From NCBI RefSeq assembly GCF_007993045.1, contig NZ_VOOR01000018.1:1-64000 (forward strand): a stretch of 64,000 nucleotides of DNA, given 5' to 3'. A program made the translations under genes and the position numbers. Below, piece by piece: positions 8,398 through 17,272 of the stretch. Positions within the stretch are counted from its first letter, which is position 1. Each line of letters starts with the position of its first letter. Below the pieces are notes generated by a model. It made no database searches. It was not told where the DNA came from and saw only the letters and a program-made list of their open reading frames with translations. This stretch comes from Phaeodactylibacter luteus (GTDB lineage: Bacteria > Bacteroidota > Bacteroidia > Chitinophagales > Saprospiraceae).

Positions 8398-8886
8398 ATG
8401 CCCAAATGGTACTCAAAAGAAGAAGCCCTGGCCAAGCTGCAGCACTTTTGCGCTTACCAAGACCGCTGCCATCAGGAGGTACGCCAAAAACTGATGGATA
8501 TGGGCGTATACCCGGATTGGCGGGAAGAAATCATCACAGAACTGATACAAGATAACTTCCTCAATGAGGAACGGTTTGCCCAAAGCTTTGCCCGGGGGAA
8601 GTTCCGGATGAAGCAGTGGGGGCGGCAGCGCATTGCACGGGAGCTGAAGCAACGGCAAATTTCCGACTACTGCATCAAAAAGGGGATGGCCGAAATCTCA
8701 GAGCCGGACTACCAGCAGGCACTTCGGGAGCTGCTCGAAAAGAAGGACAGGCAGCTGCAGGAAAGCGACCCTTGGGCAAGAAAGGCTAAGCTCGTCCGCT
8801 ATGCGCTCAGCAAAGGCTTCGAGAGCCAGCTCACCTGGCCTGCCGTACATCAGTTGGTTGACAGCGGGGCGGAGGGGAATAGCTAG
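8398..8886 (+). CDS. recX: RecX family regulator of RecA
   Basis: RecX binds along the RecA filament and limits recombination activity. At 162 residues it has the usual size. It shows three-helix repeats with family landmarks: CHQEVRQKLMDMG, LIQDNFLNEERFAQSFARGK and WGRQRIARELKQR. No recA is adjacent. The stop codon overlaps that of the convergent VWA gene within a CTAG sequence, a 4-base overlap. Confidence 0.92.
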   Translation: MPKWYSKEEALAKLQHFCAYQDRCHQEVRQKLMDMGVYPDWREEIITELIQDNFLNEERFAQSFARGKFRMKQWGRQRIARELKQRQISDYCIKKGMAEISEPDYQQALRELLEKKDRQLQESDPWARKAKLVRYALSKGFESQLTWPAVHQLVDSGAEGNS

Positions 8887-10037
8887 CGCAACTGCCGTTG
8901 GAGCGCCTTCAGGCTTTCTGCATTGTGGCCAGGTGCAAAAACATCAATATATGGCATGGCGGCTTGCATCCCTTGGGTTTCCGGTTCGTAGGCTTGGCTG
9001 CCAGCCAGAGGGTTCAGCCAGATGACCTTGCCAGCCCTTTGATGAATACGCTTCATGCTCTCGCCAAGCAGGGCGGTATCGCCAGTGTCCCAGCCATCGC
9101 TCATGATGATGACCACCGTCTGTTTGTTCAACAGCCGGTTGGCATGTTCATTGCTGAAGGCGTGAAAAGACTCGCCAATACGGGTCCCCCCAGACCAGCC
9201 GGGCACTCGCCCGGAGAGCTCCGAAAGGGCCTGCCCAAAATCGCGCTGCCGCAGCGCCGCTGTTGCCCGGTAGAGCTGTGTGCTGAAAACAAACGTCTCT
9301 ATGTGCTGATAGGCAGACTGTAAACCGTACATGAACTGTATAAGGAAACGGCTGTACAGGTCCATGGATTTGCTCACATCGCAAAGCAGGACAATCTGCT
9401 TCTTGTGGCGGGCAGGCTTGTAATAGCGCAGCTCCAGCAGCTCCCCGCCCCGGCGCATATTGGTGCGCAGGGTACGCCTGAGGTCCAGCTGCAAAGGTTT
9501 GGGGCTGGCTTTCCTGCGCCGGCTTTCCCGCCTGGCCAGGGCACGCGCAATGCGTGCTATGAGCTGCCTCATCTCTTCCATTTCGGCTTCGGCCAAAACC
9601 GAAAAATCTTTATGCGACAAAGCCTCTTGAGCGCTGTAAGCGGCCATTTCGGCCTCCTCCTGCTGGGTGTTGCCCTGCAGCCAGTTTTTGATGTTCATCA
9701 GGCTGGGCTCCTGAGCGCCCCTTTTGGGCTTCTGCTTTTGGCCTGGCTCAGGCGCTCCGTCTTTCAGCTTCGAATCAACAGCTTTGTCTAGTTCCCGCCA
9801 GTATTGTGTGTACAATTCATCAAAGGTGTGGAGCTGGGCGTACGTCCGTGCCAAAGCTGCGCGCAGGCAGAGCTGCATGGCCTCAGGGCTGTGGAATGGC
9901 GCGATGGCCAGTAAGGCTTGCAGCGCATCCGCCTCTTCCCTGGGCCCGACGGTGTACCCTTTCTGCCGTAGGAAGCGGCAGAAGGCTACAACATTTGCGG
10001 TCAGCGTGGTTTGCCTTTTGATCAGCGGGCGGTCCAT
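8883..10037 (-). CDS. CoxE-like VWA-domain protein
   Basis: Cytoplasmic protein with an N-terminal helical region and a C-terminal von Willebrand A domain of the CoxE type. The metal site is visible: DVSKSMD (DxSxS), then GGTRIGES for the Thr and IIMSDGWDTGD for the Asp. In carbon monoxide dehydrogenase clusters, CoxE works with the AAA ATPase CoxD in metal-centre maturation. Here no MoxR/CoxD ATPase is within the window next to it, so the client is unknown. I place the start at 10037; an upstream ATG at 10112 would add 25 residues. It ends on a 4-base overlap with recX. Confidence 0.88.
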   Translation of the reverse strand: MDRPLIKRQTTLTANVVAFCRFLRQKGYTVGPREEADALQALLAIAPFHSPEAMQLCLRAALARTYAQLHTFDELYTQYWRELDKAVDSKLKDGAPEPGQKQKPKRGAQEPSLMNIKNWLQGNTQQEEAEMAAYSAQEALSHKDFSVLAEAEMEEMRQLIARIARALARRESRRRKASPKPLQLDLRRTLRTNMRRGGELLELRYYKPARHKKQIVLLCDVSKSMDLYSRFLIQFMYGLQSAYQHIETFVFSTQLYRATAALRQRDFGQALSELSGRVPGWSGGTRIGESFHAFSNEHANRLLNKQTVVIIMSDGWDTGDTALLGESMKRIHQRAGKVIWLNPLAGSQAYEPETQGMQAAMPYIDVFAPGHNAESLKALQRQLR

Positions 10038-10206
10038 AAGCGAGCGGGTTGTTCTTTTCCCCAGGCGGAGGGCTCCTCTGCCATCGGGCACCCACAGTTG
10101 TAAGTGCGGCAAGAGCTGAATGCCAGCATGGCGAAAATCAAAATACAGGTTATCTTTCGGGGCACCATTTTACAGTATTTCTTCTAAATTAACGAAACCA
10201 GAGCAA

Positions 10207-10233
10207 TTGCCGGTAATGAAATCGGGTACTTTG
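10207..10233 (+). promoter_or_regulatory. Candidate promoter of the GT28-like gene
   Basis: TTG, a 17-base spacer and TACTTTG, close to the Bacteroidota consensus. It lies about 39 bases before the start codon at 10272, in the gap shared with the divergent VWA gene. Confidence 0.45.
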
Positions 10234-10271
10234 TCTCAAAGGGGTACTTTCCTGTCTTTTCAAATAGTGCG

Positions 10272-11372
10272 ATGCCCAAGAAGCTGAATATCCTTGTTGC
10301 TGCCTTAGACTGGGGGCTGGGCCATGCTGCCCGTTCCTTGCCCCTTATTGATGAGCTCCGGCATCAGGGCGCTCAGCCTGTTCTGGCCTCAGCAGGCCGG
10401 GCCGGGCGGTTCCTACAGGCTGAGCGGCCCGGATTGCCCTATCTCCCGCTGCCAGCCTATGACATCCGCTACGCCTCTGCTTCTATGGTCTGGAACATGG
10501 CCAGGCAAGGGCCCGGGCTTTTGAAAACGGTCATGGCAGAACACCATGCACTGCAAGGCTATATCCGGCGGCACCAAATAGGAGGGGTCATCTCCGACAA
10601 CCGTTTTGGATGCTTTACCAAGGCCTGCCCAACGGTTTTCCTCACTCATCAGCTCCACATCCGCACCCCGTCTCAATGGACAGGAGCGTTGGCCAATTGG
10701 CTCAACACGGGTTTCATCCGCCGATTTGGGGCTTGTTGGGTGCCCGATTACGAAGGGCATGCCAACCTAAGCCATGAGCTCGGGCACCCGCCCCTCAGCG
10801 GTTTGCCCACTTGCTACATTGGCGCACTTTCGAGGTTTTCTGCTCAAGGCCAGCCCGTATTGCCCCCACCTGCCTACGAGAGCATGACCGTGCTTTCCGG
10901 GCCAGAGCCTCAGCGCAGCCGGCTGGAGCAAGAGCTGCTGGCACAGTTGACGAGGCTGCCGGGGCGGCATTTGCTGGCACAGGGCATCCCAGTGCAAGGG
11001 GGGGCAAAACAGGTTGGCCGCGTAACGGTCTACCCTTACCTTGGGCAGCGGCAATTGGCTGTGCTGGCCCGCCAAAGCCAGGTGGTTATCAGCCGGCCCG
11101 GGTATAGCAGCCTGATGGACTGGTCAGCCCTTGGGGTACGACACCTCCTGCTCATCCCTACCCCAGGGCAGACCGAGCAGGAGTACCTTGCTCAACATTG
11201 GGAAAACAATGGGATGGCTGCCGTACAGCAGCAAGGGAGGGTTGCCTTGGCCCAAGGCTTGGCTGCAGCCAAACGCACTGCCGAAAGCCCACTGCTGCCA
11301 GCGACCGGCAACAGCCTGCTGCGGCAGGCTGTTGCCGGTTTCCTGTCGCGGTGCAGGGCCTCGGCTGGCTAA
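10272..11372 (+). CDS. Glycosyltransferase family 28-like protein
   Basis: A 366-residue GT-B-like protein related to MurG-type and MJ1255-type glycosyltransferases. The N-terminus [20 protein letters not shown] has the GxGHxxR nucleotide-sugar enzyme loop. The C-terminal half has the donor-site segment [20 protein letters not shown] followed by [15 protein letters not shown], the Gly/Pro-rich pattern of this superfamily. The substrate is not evident. It may act in cell-surface glycan synthesis, consistent with the neighbouring rmlA on the opposite strand. A long perfect hairpin lies in its last 70 bases. The stop overlaps the rmlA stop by 4 bases. Confidence 0.85.
   Translation: MPKKLNILVAALDWGLGHAARSLPLIDELRHQGAQPVLASAGRAGRFLQAERPGLPYLPLPAYDIRYASASMVWNMARQGPGLLKTVMAEHHALQGYIRRHQIGGVISDNRFGCFTKACPTVFLTHQLHIRTPSQWTGALANWLNTGFIRRFGACWVPDYEGHANLSHELGHPPLSGLPTCYIGALSRFSAQGQPVLPPPAYESMTVLSGPEPQRSRLEQELLAQLTRLPGRHLLAQGIPVQGGAKQVGRVTVYPYLGQRQLAVLARQSQVVISRPGYSSLMDWSALGVRHLLLIPTPGQTEQEYLAQHWENNGMAAVQQQGRVALAQGLAAAKRTAESPLLPATGNSLLRQAVAGFLSRCRASAG
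11304..11339 (+). other. Perfect 16-bp hairpin inside the 3' end of the GT28-like gene
   Basis: ACCGGCAACAGCCTGC and GCAGGCTGTTGCCGGT form a perfect 16-bp stem with loop TGCG, all in coding sequence about 33 bases before the stop. TTTCC follows. It lies where two convergent transcripts meet and may act as a terminator for one or both. Confidence 0.6.
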
Positions 11373-12235
11373 TCTTGCCGCAGCAGGTTCAGCAAATATT
11401 CCCCATATCCGCTTTTGAGGTATTTGTGCCCTAGTTTTTCCAGCTGCCCGGCATCGATAAAGCCTTGCTCATAGGCCACTTCTTCAATGCAGCCAATCTT
11501 CAGCCCTTGCCGGTCCTCTATAACTTCTATGAACTGCCCAGCCTGGATAAGGGACTTGTGGGTGCCGGTGTCTAGCCAGGCCACCCCACGGCCCAAGACG
11601 CCAACCTTGAGCTTCTCCTCCCGTAGGTAGTGCTTGTTGACATCGGTGATCTCATACTCCCCTCTTGCACTGGGCTTTAGGTTTTTGGCAATATCGACCA
11701 CTTCATTGTCGTAGAAGTAAAGCCCGGGCACTGCATAATTGGACTTTGGCTTGGCTGGTTTCTCCTCAATGGAGATGGCATTGAACCCTTCATCGAACTC
11801 TACGACCCCATAGCGCTCGGGGTCAGCGACCCAATAGGCAAACACCACGCCGCCTTCAGGGTTGGTGCTCTCCTTGAGCAGCTGGTCCAGGCCAGCCCCG
11901 TAAAAGATGTTATCCCCTAAGATCAGGGCTGCAGGGTCGCCGTCGATAAAATCTTCGCCCAGTACAAAAGCCTGGGCCAGCCCATTGGGCTCATGTTGGG
12001 GGATGTAGGAGAAATTGCACCCGATTTCGCTCCCGTCCCCCAGGAGTTTCCGGAAATTGGGAAGGTCATGGGGTGTGGAGATGATGAGGATATCCCGTAT
12101 GCCAGCAGAAAGGAGCGTGGACAAAGGATAGTAGATCATCGGCTTGTCATAAACAGGCATGAGCTGTTTGCTGACAGCTAGCGTGAGCGGGTAGAGGCGG
12201 GTGCCGAGCCCGCCGGCAAGGATAATTCCTTTCAT
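11369..12235 (-). CDS. rmlA: Glucose-1-phosphate thymidylyltransferase
   Basis: First enzyme of dTDP-L-rhamnose synthesis: dTTP plus glucose-1-phosphate gives dTDP-glucose and pyrophosphate. The N-terminal pyrophosphorylase signature [20 protein letters not shown] with [17 protein letters not shown] is diagnostic. [10 protein letters not shown] supplies the metal-binding Asp, and GTGTHKSL-like [10 protein letters not shown] is near residue 220. At 288 residues it is full length. rmlB, rmlC and rmlD are not next to it. It starts 10 bases after a response regulator on the same strand, so the two are probably cotranscribed. Confidence 0.96.
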   Translation of the reverse strand: MKGIILAGGLGTRLYPLTLAVSKQLMPVYDKPMIYYPLSTLLSAGIRDILIISTPHDLPNFRKLLGDGSEIGCNFSYIPQHEPNGLAQAFVLGEDFIDGDPAALILGDNIFYGAGLDQLLKESTNPEGGVVFAYWVADPERYGVVEFDEGFNAISIEEKPAKPKSNYAVPGLYFYDNEVVDIAKNLKPSARGEYEITDVNKHYLREEKLKVGVLGRGVAWLDTGTHKSLIQAGQFIEVIEDRQGLKIGCIEEVAYEQGFIDAGQLEKLGHKYLKSGYGEYLLNLLRQD

Positions 12236-12245
12236 GAGGATTTGG

Positions 12246-12632
12246 TTATTTTAAAGCAGCCTGAGCTTCGAAAATGCACCTGATTCGGATGACCAGCTCT
12301 ACCGGCTTAAAAGGCTTGGTTACAAAGTCGTTAGCCCCTAAGCGCATGGCTTCGGCAATGGCCTCTTCGTCATCCATAGGGGCTATCAGTATCACAGGGG
12401 TATCTTTTTGCTGGCTTTCCCGCAGGAAGGTGACCAGCTCTGTGCCTGAGATGTTTGGCAGGCTGATGTCCGTGACCAGGAGGTCAGGCGGGTCGCTTTG
12501 GAGCAGGGCTTTGGCTTCTTCTCCATCAGAAGCTAGGGTCAGCTCGTAGCCTTGCTTTTGCAAACGGAACTTGAGCGCTGTCAAAAGGATTTCCTCATCT
12601 TCGCAGATCAGGATTTTCTTGATGTCTTTCAT
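12246..12632 (-). CDS. Single-domain response regulator
   Basis: A 128-residue CheY-like receiver with no output domain. The acidic pocket is E11-D12-E13, the phosphoacceptor is D55 (LLVTDISLP) and the conserved Lys is K106 (TKPFKP). The Ser/Thr normally found before the loop after beta-4 (as in VIxLSA) appears to be Ala84 in [10 protein letters not shown], which would weaken the usual phosphorylation switch. It lies 10 bases upstream of rmlA. No histidine kinase is adjacent. The partner and the reason for pairing with rmlA are unknown. Confidence 0.9.
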   Translation of the reverse strand: MKDIKKILICEDEEILLTALKFRLQKQGYELTLASDGEEAKALLQSDPPDLLVTDISLPNISGTELVTFLRESQQKDTPVILIAPMDDEEAIAEAMRLGANDFVTKPFKPVELVIRIRCIFEAQAALK

Positions 12633-12752
12633 AGGCGGTGGGTATGCAAACGGGCACAGCAGCCAAGGGGGTTAGTTTTAGAGGCCTTGTGCCGGCATTC
12701 TCCCAAATATAAGACAAGTTGTGCAGAGTCGCCGAATATGGGGAGGGCCTTA

Positions 12753-12946
12753 GGGCGTAAACTAAGATGCTACGGGCGTTTATGCCTTTAGGGCTTTAGC
12801 CTGGCATTGGACTAGCGCTGCGAAGGGGTTTAAGCCCGATAGGGCCGAGCGGATAGCGAGCCCCGTAGCATAGCGACCCCTGCTGTCAGGCAGGGGTAGG
12901 CCCATCACATTGCGCAGGGTCAGGTTAAAAAGAAACGGCAATCTGG
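12753..12946 (+). repeat. Dispersed GC-rich intergenic repeat, copy C
   Basis: Full-length copy from GGGCGTAAACTAAGATGCTA to CAATCTGG, with the short middle variant. The internal hairpin is ACCCCTGC/GCAGGGGT, a perfect 8-bp match at 12876-12897. It lies between the response regulator start and the TonB receptor 3' end. Confidence 0.93.
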
Positions 12947-12997
12947 CTGTCGCCCGGGCCTTGCTGCTGCAAACGGTATGCCTGCTGGGGAGCGCCA

Positions 12998-13030
12998 AAT
13001 AAAAGCCCTGGGGTGTTCATGGCCCCAGGG
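12998..13030 (-). terminator. Intrinsic terminator of the TonB receptor gene
   Basis: On the minus strand CCCTGGGG pairs with CCCCAGGG (8 bp) around CCATGAACA, followed by CTTTTATTT. It lies 30 bases after the receptor stop codon. Confidence 0.85.
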
Positions 13031-13059
13031 TGCTTAGATGGTTTACTTTCGTGGAATGG

Positions 13060-15507
13060 TCAATCTCCCCCCAAGCGGCCAGCCTCATCTTCCAGGCCTG
13101 TATTGCGGCGGCGCGACTTGATATTTGGGTTGCCAAAGCTGTAGTTCATGCTTACGCTGATGCGCCGGCTGTCCCAGCGCCCGCTGCCGCGGGAAACCAA
13201 GCCTGCAAAATCTGAGCGCCCGTCCCAGCCTGTCTCGTAGAACAAGTCGTCTGCACTGACGCGGAGGTTGAGCTTGTCTTTGAAGAACTTGCGCTGCAGC
13301 CCCAGGTTGAGGCTCCAGTTGCTTTCGTACTCAAAGACCCCGCCCCATACGCCCGGGCCGCTATAGTAGCCAGAGATTTCGCCCTGCAGCTGGAACGGCA
13401 GGTTGAAGGTGTGCTGCTGATAAACGGTATAGGTAAAGGCCTGTAGATCTACGACCGCACCGTTCCCATAATCGGCCTGATTGTCCAGGTGAGAAGCGCT
13501 AAGGTTGAAGTAAGCATTCCATTTTTCCGAAAACTGAACGGGTGCGCTAGCATTGAAGCTGACCACCGTTTGGCTGGCGAGGTTGTCCCAGGTGATGAAG
13601 CCGGCCCGGGGGTCGTTCTCATCGGGCGCCATAAGGCGGGTGATCTGATCGGTTGTTTTGCTGTAAGCCAGCTTGAAGTTGTAGCGGTAGGCCAGGGTAT
13701 AGCCTAGCTCAATATTGTTGACGATCTCCGGCTGAAGGAAGGGATTGCCTTTTTCGTAAGACAGCTCACTGATTTGGTTGTTGAAGGGGTTGAGGACGTT
13801 GTAGTCCGGGCGGTTGATCCGGCGGCCGTAATTGAGTGCAAGGGAATGATTGGGGGCGGCCTGCCAAGTCAGGCCTACATTGGGGAAAAAGTTGAGGTAG
13901 TTGAGCTCCACGGGCGGCTCCTGCAGCTCCGGCCTGAAGGCTTGCAGATCTCCGGTAGCATCGGTCTGCTCTGCGCGCACCCCTGCGGTAAAGTTCCACT
14001 TTTCGCCCAGCTGCCGCGCATAATTGATGTAACCGGCATAGACATTTTCATCGTAATTGAAAAGGTTGGAGGAGTTGTCGTTCCTTACCGGCTCCCCGGC
14101 CAAAACATCAAAGAAGAGGAAAGTATTATCAGATACGACTTTGCTCAGCTTTAGCCCGGTGCTCATTTTGCCGCCCCACAGCGCCTGTTCGTAATCTGCT
14201 TTGAAGGTATAAATATCGATATCGGTTGGGGTGTCAAAGCTATTGATGACCTCGCTCAGCAGCTCGCCTTCATTGGCGTCAAAGTACTGATTGGGCTGGA
14301 AGCGCACGCTCTCGTTGCGGAAGCGGCCATAGTCGGCATCGATATTGAGCGTACGCCCTTTGCCATTATCGAAGCGGTAATTGAGGTTGAAGGTCTGCTG
14401 CTGCCGCTCGTCCATAGATGTATTGCGGGCGACGAGGATGCTATCAGGCTGCTCTCCTGATATAGACAAGTTGAAAATTTCGATCCGGTTGAAAGCCCGG
14501 TGTTCACCATTGAAGCCACGGCCGTCAGCCAAGAACCCGATGGTGTGCTTATTGCCAAGGAAGAAGTCGGCGCCAAGCCGGTAATTGAAGTTTTGGCGCT
14601 CATGCCGATGGTCGTTGATTTCATCAAGCCGTAGCCCGTTTTGTAGGCTGAGGAACTTCATCTCATTGAAGCCTTCCCCCTCTGCTATGCCGGCGGCAGC
14701 AAAAACGTTGAGGTGCTTGTTCCGGAAGTTACCGCTAGCGTTCAGGTTGGAGCGGTTGAACCGGCCTTGGCTAAAGGTGCCGTTGAGGGAGCCGTTGGCG
14801 CCTACTTTGTCGTCTTTTTTCAGGCGGATATCGATGATGCCTGCATTGCCTTCCGCTTCGTATTTGGCGCCCGGGCTGGTGATGATGTCTATGCGGTCGA
14901 TCTGATCGGCAGGGAGGTTTTGCAGGAAACTGCTCAGGTCTTCCCCGCTCAGCGGCATGCGTTTGCCATCCACGTAGAGCAACACCCCTGAGCGGCCGAG
15001 CACATTGATGTTGTCGTTGTTGTCTACGGTCACCCCTGGCGCTTTGCGCAGCAAGGTGAGCCCATCCGAGCCTGTGCTGTTGATGGTGCCTTGAACGTTG
15101 AACACCGTGCGGTCGGGCTTGACCTCCACCATGGCCCTTCGGGCAGTGACAGTGGCTTCGGCCAGCTCTATCGAAGTGGAGCCGAACTGAAGGGCCCCGA
15201 GGTCATAGGGGGCGCCAGGCTGTAGTTGTATGCCGGCTTTCCAAATATCAGCAGCGCCAACATAGGAAGCTTTGAGCAGGTATTCCCCTACAGGGAGGGA
15301 TTGGAACCGGAACAGTCCAGCGTCGTCGCTCACTTCCACTTTGACCATGGCTGTATCCGAGGCCTGGTAAAGGATGACATTCGCAAAAGGCACGGGCGCT
15401 TTCGTTTCATCGAGCAGCTGCCCGCGCAGGCTGCCCTCCTGAGCCCAAGCTGGCATGATGAGCGCCAACGCGAGGGACAATGATAGCAATGAGATAAAGT
15501 TTTTCAT
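13060..15507 (-). CDS. TonB-dependent outer-membrane receptor with N-terminal regulatory domain
   Basis: An 815-residue outer-membrane beta-barrel protein. A signal peptide ends PAWA|Q. A carboxypeptidase-regulatory-like domain follows (GSLRGQLLDETKAPVPFANV, about residues 24-105), then a plug domain (VLGRSGVLLYVDGKRMPLSG, DRIDIITSPGAKYEAEGNAG, about 125-240). The large C-terminal barrel matches the OMP_b-brl_3 type (ending MNYSFGNPNIKSRRRNTG). Such proteins take up substrate using TonB-ExbBD energy. The ligand is unknown, and no SusD-like partner lies next to it. An intrinsic terminator follows, and a 14-bp palindrome lies just upstream of the start. Confidence 0.92.
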   Translation of the reverse strand: MKNFISLLSLSLALALIMPAWAQEGSLRGQLLDETKAPVPFANVILYQASDTAMVKVEVSDDAGLFRFQSLPVGEYLLKASYVGAADIWKAGIQLQPGAPYDLGALQFGSTSIELAEATVTARRAMVEVKPDRTVFNVQGTINSTGSDGLTLLRKAPGVTVDNNDNINVLGRSGVLLYVDGKRMPLSGEDLSSFLQNLPADQIDRIDIITSPGAKYEAEGNAGIIDIRLKKDDKVGANGSLNGTFSQGRFNRSNLNASGNFRNKHLNVFAAAGIAEGEGFNEMKFLSLQNGLRLDEINDHRHERQNFNYRLGADFFLGNKHTIGFLADGRGFNGEHRAFNRIEIFNLSISGEQPDSILVARNTSMDERQQQTFNLNYRFDNGKGRTLNIDADYGRFRNESVRFQPNQYFDANEGELLSEVINSFDTPTDIDIYTFKADYEQALWGGKMSTGLKLSKVVSDNTFLFFDVLAGEPVRNDNSSNLFNYDENVYAGYINYARQLGEKWNFTAGVRAEQTDATGDLQAFRPELQEPPVELNYLNFFPNVGLTWQAAPNHSLALNYGRRINRPDYNVLNPFNNQISELSYEKGNPFLQPEIVNNIELGYTLAYRYNFKLAYSKTTDQITRLMAPDENDPRAGFITWDNLASQTVVSFNASAPVQFSEKWNAYFNLSASHLDNQADYGNGAVVDLQAFTYTVYQQHTFNLPFQLQGEISGYYSGPGVWGGVFEYESNWSLNLGLQRKFFKDKLNLRVSADDLFYETGWDGRSDFAGLVSRGSGRWDSRRISVSMNYSFGNPNIKSRRRNTGLEDEAGRLGGD

Positions 15508-15533
15508 ACAGTCGGGTGTTTGTAGCTGGAGCA

Positions 15534-15547
15534 GGCAGGTACCTGCC
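15534..15547 (-). promoter_or_regulatory. Palindrome upstream of the TonB receptor
   Basis: GGCAGGTACCTGCC is a perfect 14-bp palindrome centred about 33 bases before the receptor start codon. It is a possible operator or leader hairpin. No regulator can be named. Confidence 0.35.
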
Positions 15548-15696
15548 CCATTTGAATAATGGCCTGGCTATTGGGTATAGCCTTGACTAACCGACTGCAA
15601 TATTCGGGCGTAGTTGCAGTACCGCCTATTTTTTTCGATAAACGTAAAAGGGAAGAGGGAAGTAAGCAATTTTAGCCCCTTCGGGAGCGGGCCGGG

Positions 15697-16083
15697 CTAC
15701 AGTTTTTCATCCACTTCCGCCAGGGCTTCTTCATCATAAGCCCCAAACCAAGTGGACAGGCGGCTTTTGGCTTTTGAGCGGACCCCTTCATCCACATAGG
15801 CGGCAATAGTGACCAGGCCGAAAGCCAGGACGCCTATATCGTCAGTGTACCCCAGCACGGGGGTCAGGTCTGGTACTGCATCGATAGGAGAAAGAAAGTA
15901 GCCCAAGGTGCCTAGCATGATATTCTTGGCCCAGGCAGGGGTCTCTTTTCGGCGGTAGGCATAAAACAGCAGGAGGGCTGTGTACACCGTTTTCAGCCCG
16001 GCCTGCCGGCCGTAATTTCGTATCTTCTGCCAGAAAGCCTGCTCAGAAAATTTCTTGATATAGGGCTTAAATGGATTCTTCAT
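15697..16083 (-). CDS. YkvA family (DUF1232) membrane-associated protein
   Basis: A 128-residue protein with the DUF1232 core: LGYFLSPIDAVPDLTPVLGY then TDDIGVLAFGLVTI. This is the short SPIDLIPD-like motif plus hydrophobic segments that defines the YkvA family. The biochemical function of the family is not established. It starts 96 bases downstream of the tocopherol-cyclase-like gene on the same strand, and the two may be cotranscribed. A GCCCGGC-AG-GCCGGGC hairpin at 16149-16164 separates them. Confidence 0.88.
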   Translation of the reverse strand: MKNPFKPYIKKFSEQAFWQKIRNYGRQAGLKTVYTALLLFYAYRRKETPAWAKNIMLGTLGYFLSPIDAVPDLTPVLGYTDDIGVLAFGLVTIAAYVDEGVRSKAKSRLSTWFGAYDEEALAEVDEKL

Positions 16084-16179
16084 GTTTCGGCTGTGGTTTG
16101 TCCCGGCTTCTCAAATTAGGAATTAACTGGGGGAATAACAACCCGGATGCCCGGCAGGCCGGGCTGAGTGCGGTTATTT

Positions 16180-17181
16180 CTACGAACCGCCGCCCAGCAC
16201 CGTCGAAAGCTCGCCTATCACATTGCCGGCTACTTCCAGCCCTGCATGCCGCCCTACGCCCTGGTACAGGCATTCCCCGCCTTTGAAGAATGCTGCCTTT
16301 AGCTCTGACTGTAGGCTTTCGCTCACCTTTCCGGCCATGGCGCCGCTTACCGGGGCAGCGAGCGCTCCCTGCCCGCCCCGCTGATGTGCCGTAATGGATA
16401 AGCGGTAATTTTTGCGGGAAAAGTCTAGCTGTACCGTTTTATGCTCCGTATCCACTTCAAGGGCGAGCTTTGCCCCGTTGTAAGTTGTGAAGGGGAATAT
16501 CCTGCCCTCCCAGTGCCAGCCGGCGAGGTAGCCCGGGAAGTGGGTGCCTAGCCAAGGAATACGGGCTACTGATGCCATAAAGGACGTTCCTTCCTGCCCA
16601 TCGAAGTGGTTGCTCTGCATCCATACCCAGCTTGAGGGGAAGGACCGCCCCCAATCCTTTTCCACATACCCCCGCCCGCCAGTGAAGTCTACTTCTTCCC
16701 CTTTTATTTTCAACACCCCTTCCAATCGGTGCCCCATGCTCACCACGCCATGGTAGCATTCCATGAATGGCACGAATGTATACCAGCCCATGATGCCTGG
16801 AGACCAGGGCCGGCTGGGCCAGGGGGCGAGGCGAGAAAAGGAGAGGGCCCCTTCGAGCTGTGGCAAGCCCAGCTGCAGCCCGCTTTCCCAAAACCGGTGC
16901 GGGCCCAGCTCTACCTCGAACCGGCCCGCAGAAGGGGCAAAGGCAGCTGCTGGATAAGCATGATATGCTGAAGTACAGGCTTTGCCATCCAGCACTTGCA
17001 AGAAAGCTTCGGCCTTGCCCTGCGGGTCCATAGCGATGCCCGGTATGAGGGCCAGGGCATGGCGCTCACAAGGGCTGACAATTTTGTAGTACCAGCCCTC
17101 AAAATAATTCCGGGTACGCCCCCAGCCGTGGTATTGGCTGGGGTTCCATAGCGCTTGCCAACGAGCCTGCCAGTTCTTCAT
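16180..17181 (-). CDS. Tocopherol-cyclase-like protein
   Basis: A 333-residue protein matching the tocopherol cyclase (PF14249-type) family. Visible marks are NPSQYHGWGRTRNYFEGWYY at the N-terminus, YHGVVSMGHRLEGVLKI in the middle and GGRGYVEKDWGRSFPSSWVW. In plants and cyanobacteria this family closes the chromanol ring of vitamin E. In other bacteria the substrate is unknown, and no homogentisate prenyltransferase is present here. The start at 17181 places the conserved NPSQYHG close to the N-terminus. An ATG at 17226 would add 15 residues. It is divergent from the exbD-like gene with a gap of about 90 bases. Confidence 0.85.
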   Translation of the reverse strand: MKNWQARWQALWNPSQYHGWGRTRNYFEGWYYKIVSPCERHALALIPGIAMDPQGKAEAFLQVLDGKACTSAYHAYPAAAFAPSAGRFEVELGPHRFWESGLQLGLPQLEGALSFSRLAPWPSRPWSPGIMGWYTFVPFMECYHGVVSMGHRLEGVLKIKGEEVDFTGGRGYVEKDWGRSFPSSWVWMQSNHFDGQEGTSFMASVARIPWLGTHFPGYLAGWHWEGRIFPFTTYNGAKLALEVDTEHKTVQLDFSRKNYRLSITAHQRGGQGALAAPVSGAMAGKVSESLQSELKAAFFKGGECLYQGVGRHAGLEVAGNVIGELSTVLGGGS

Positions 17182-17272
17182 GGTGGTAAGAGTTTGGCCG
17201 GGCACCAAAAGCGGTAGCCACAGCATCTTGGATAAAGATAGAAGTATAGCCCTTGATTTCTACGGGCGCATC

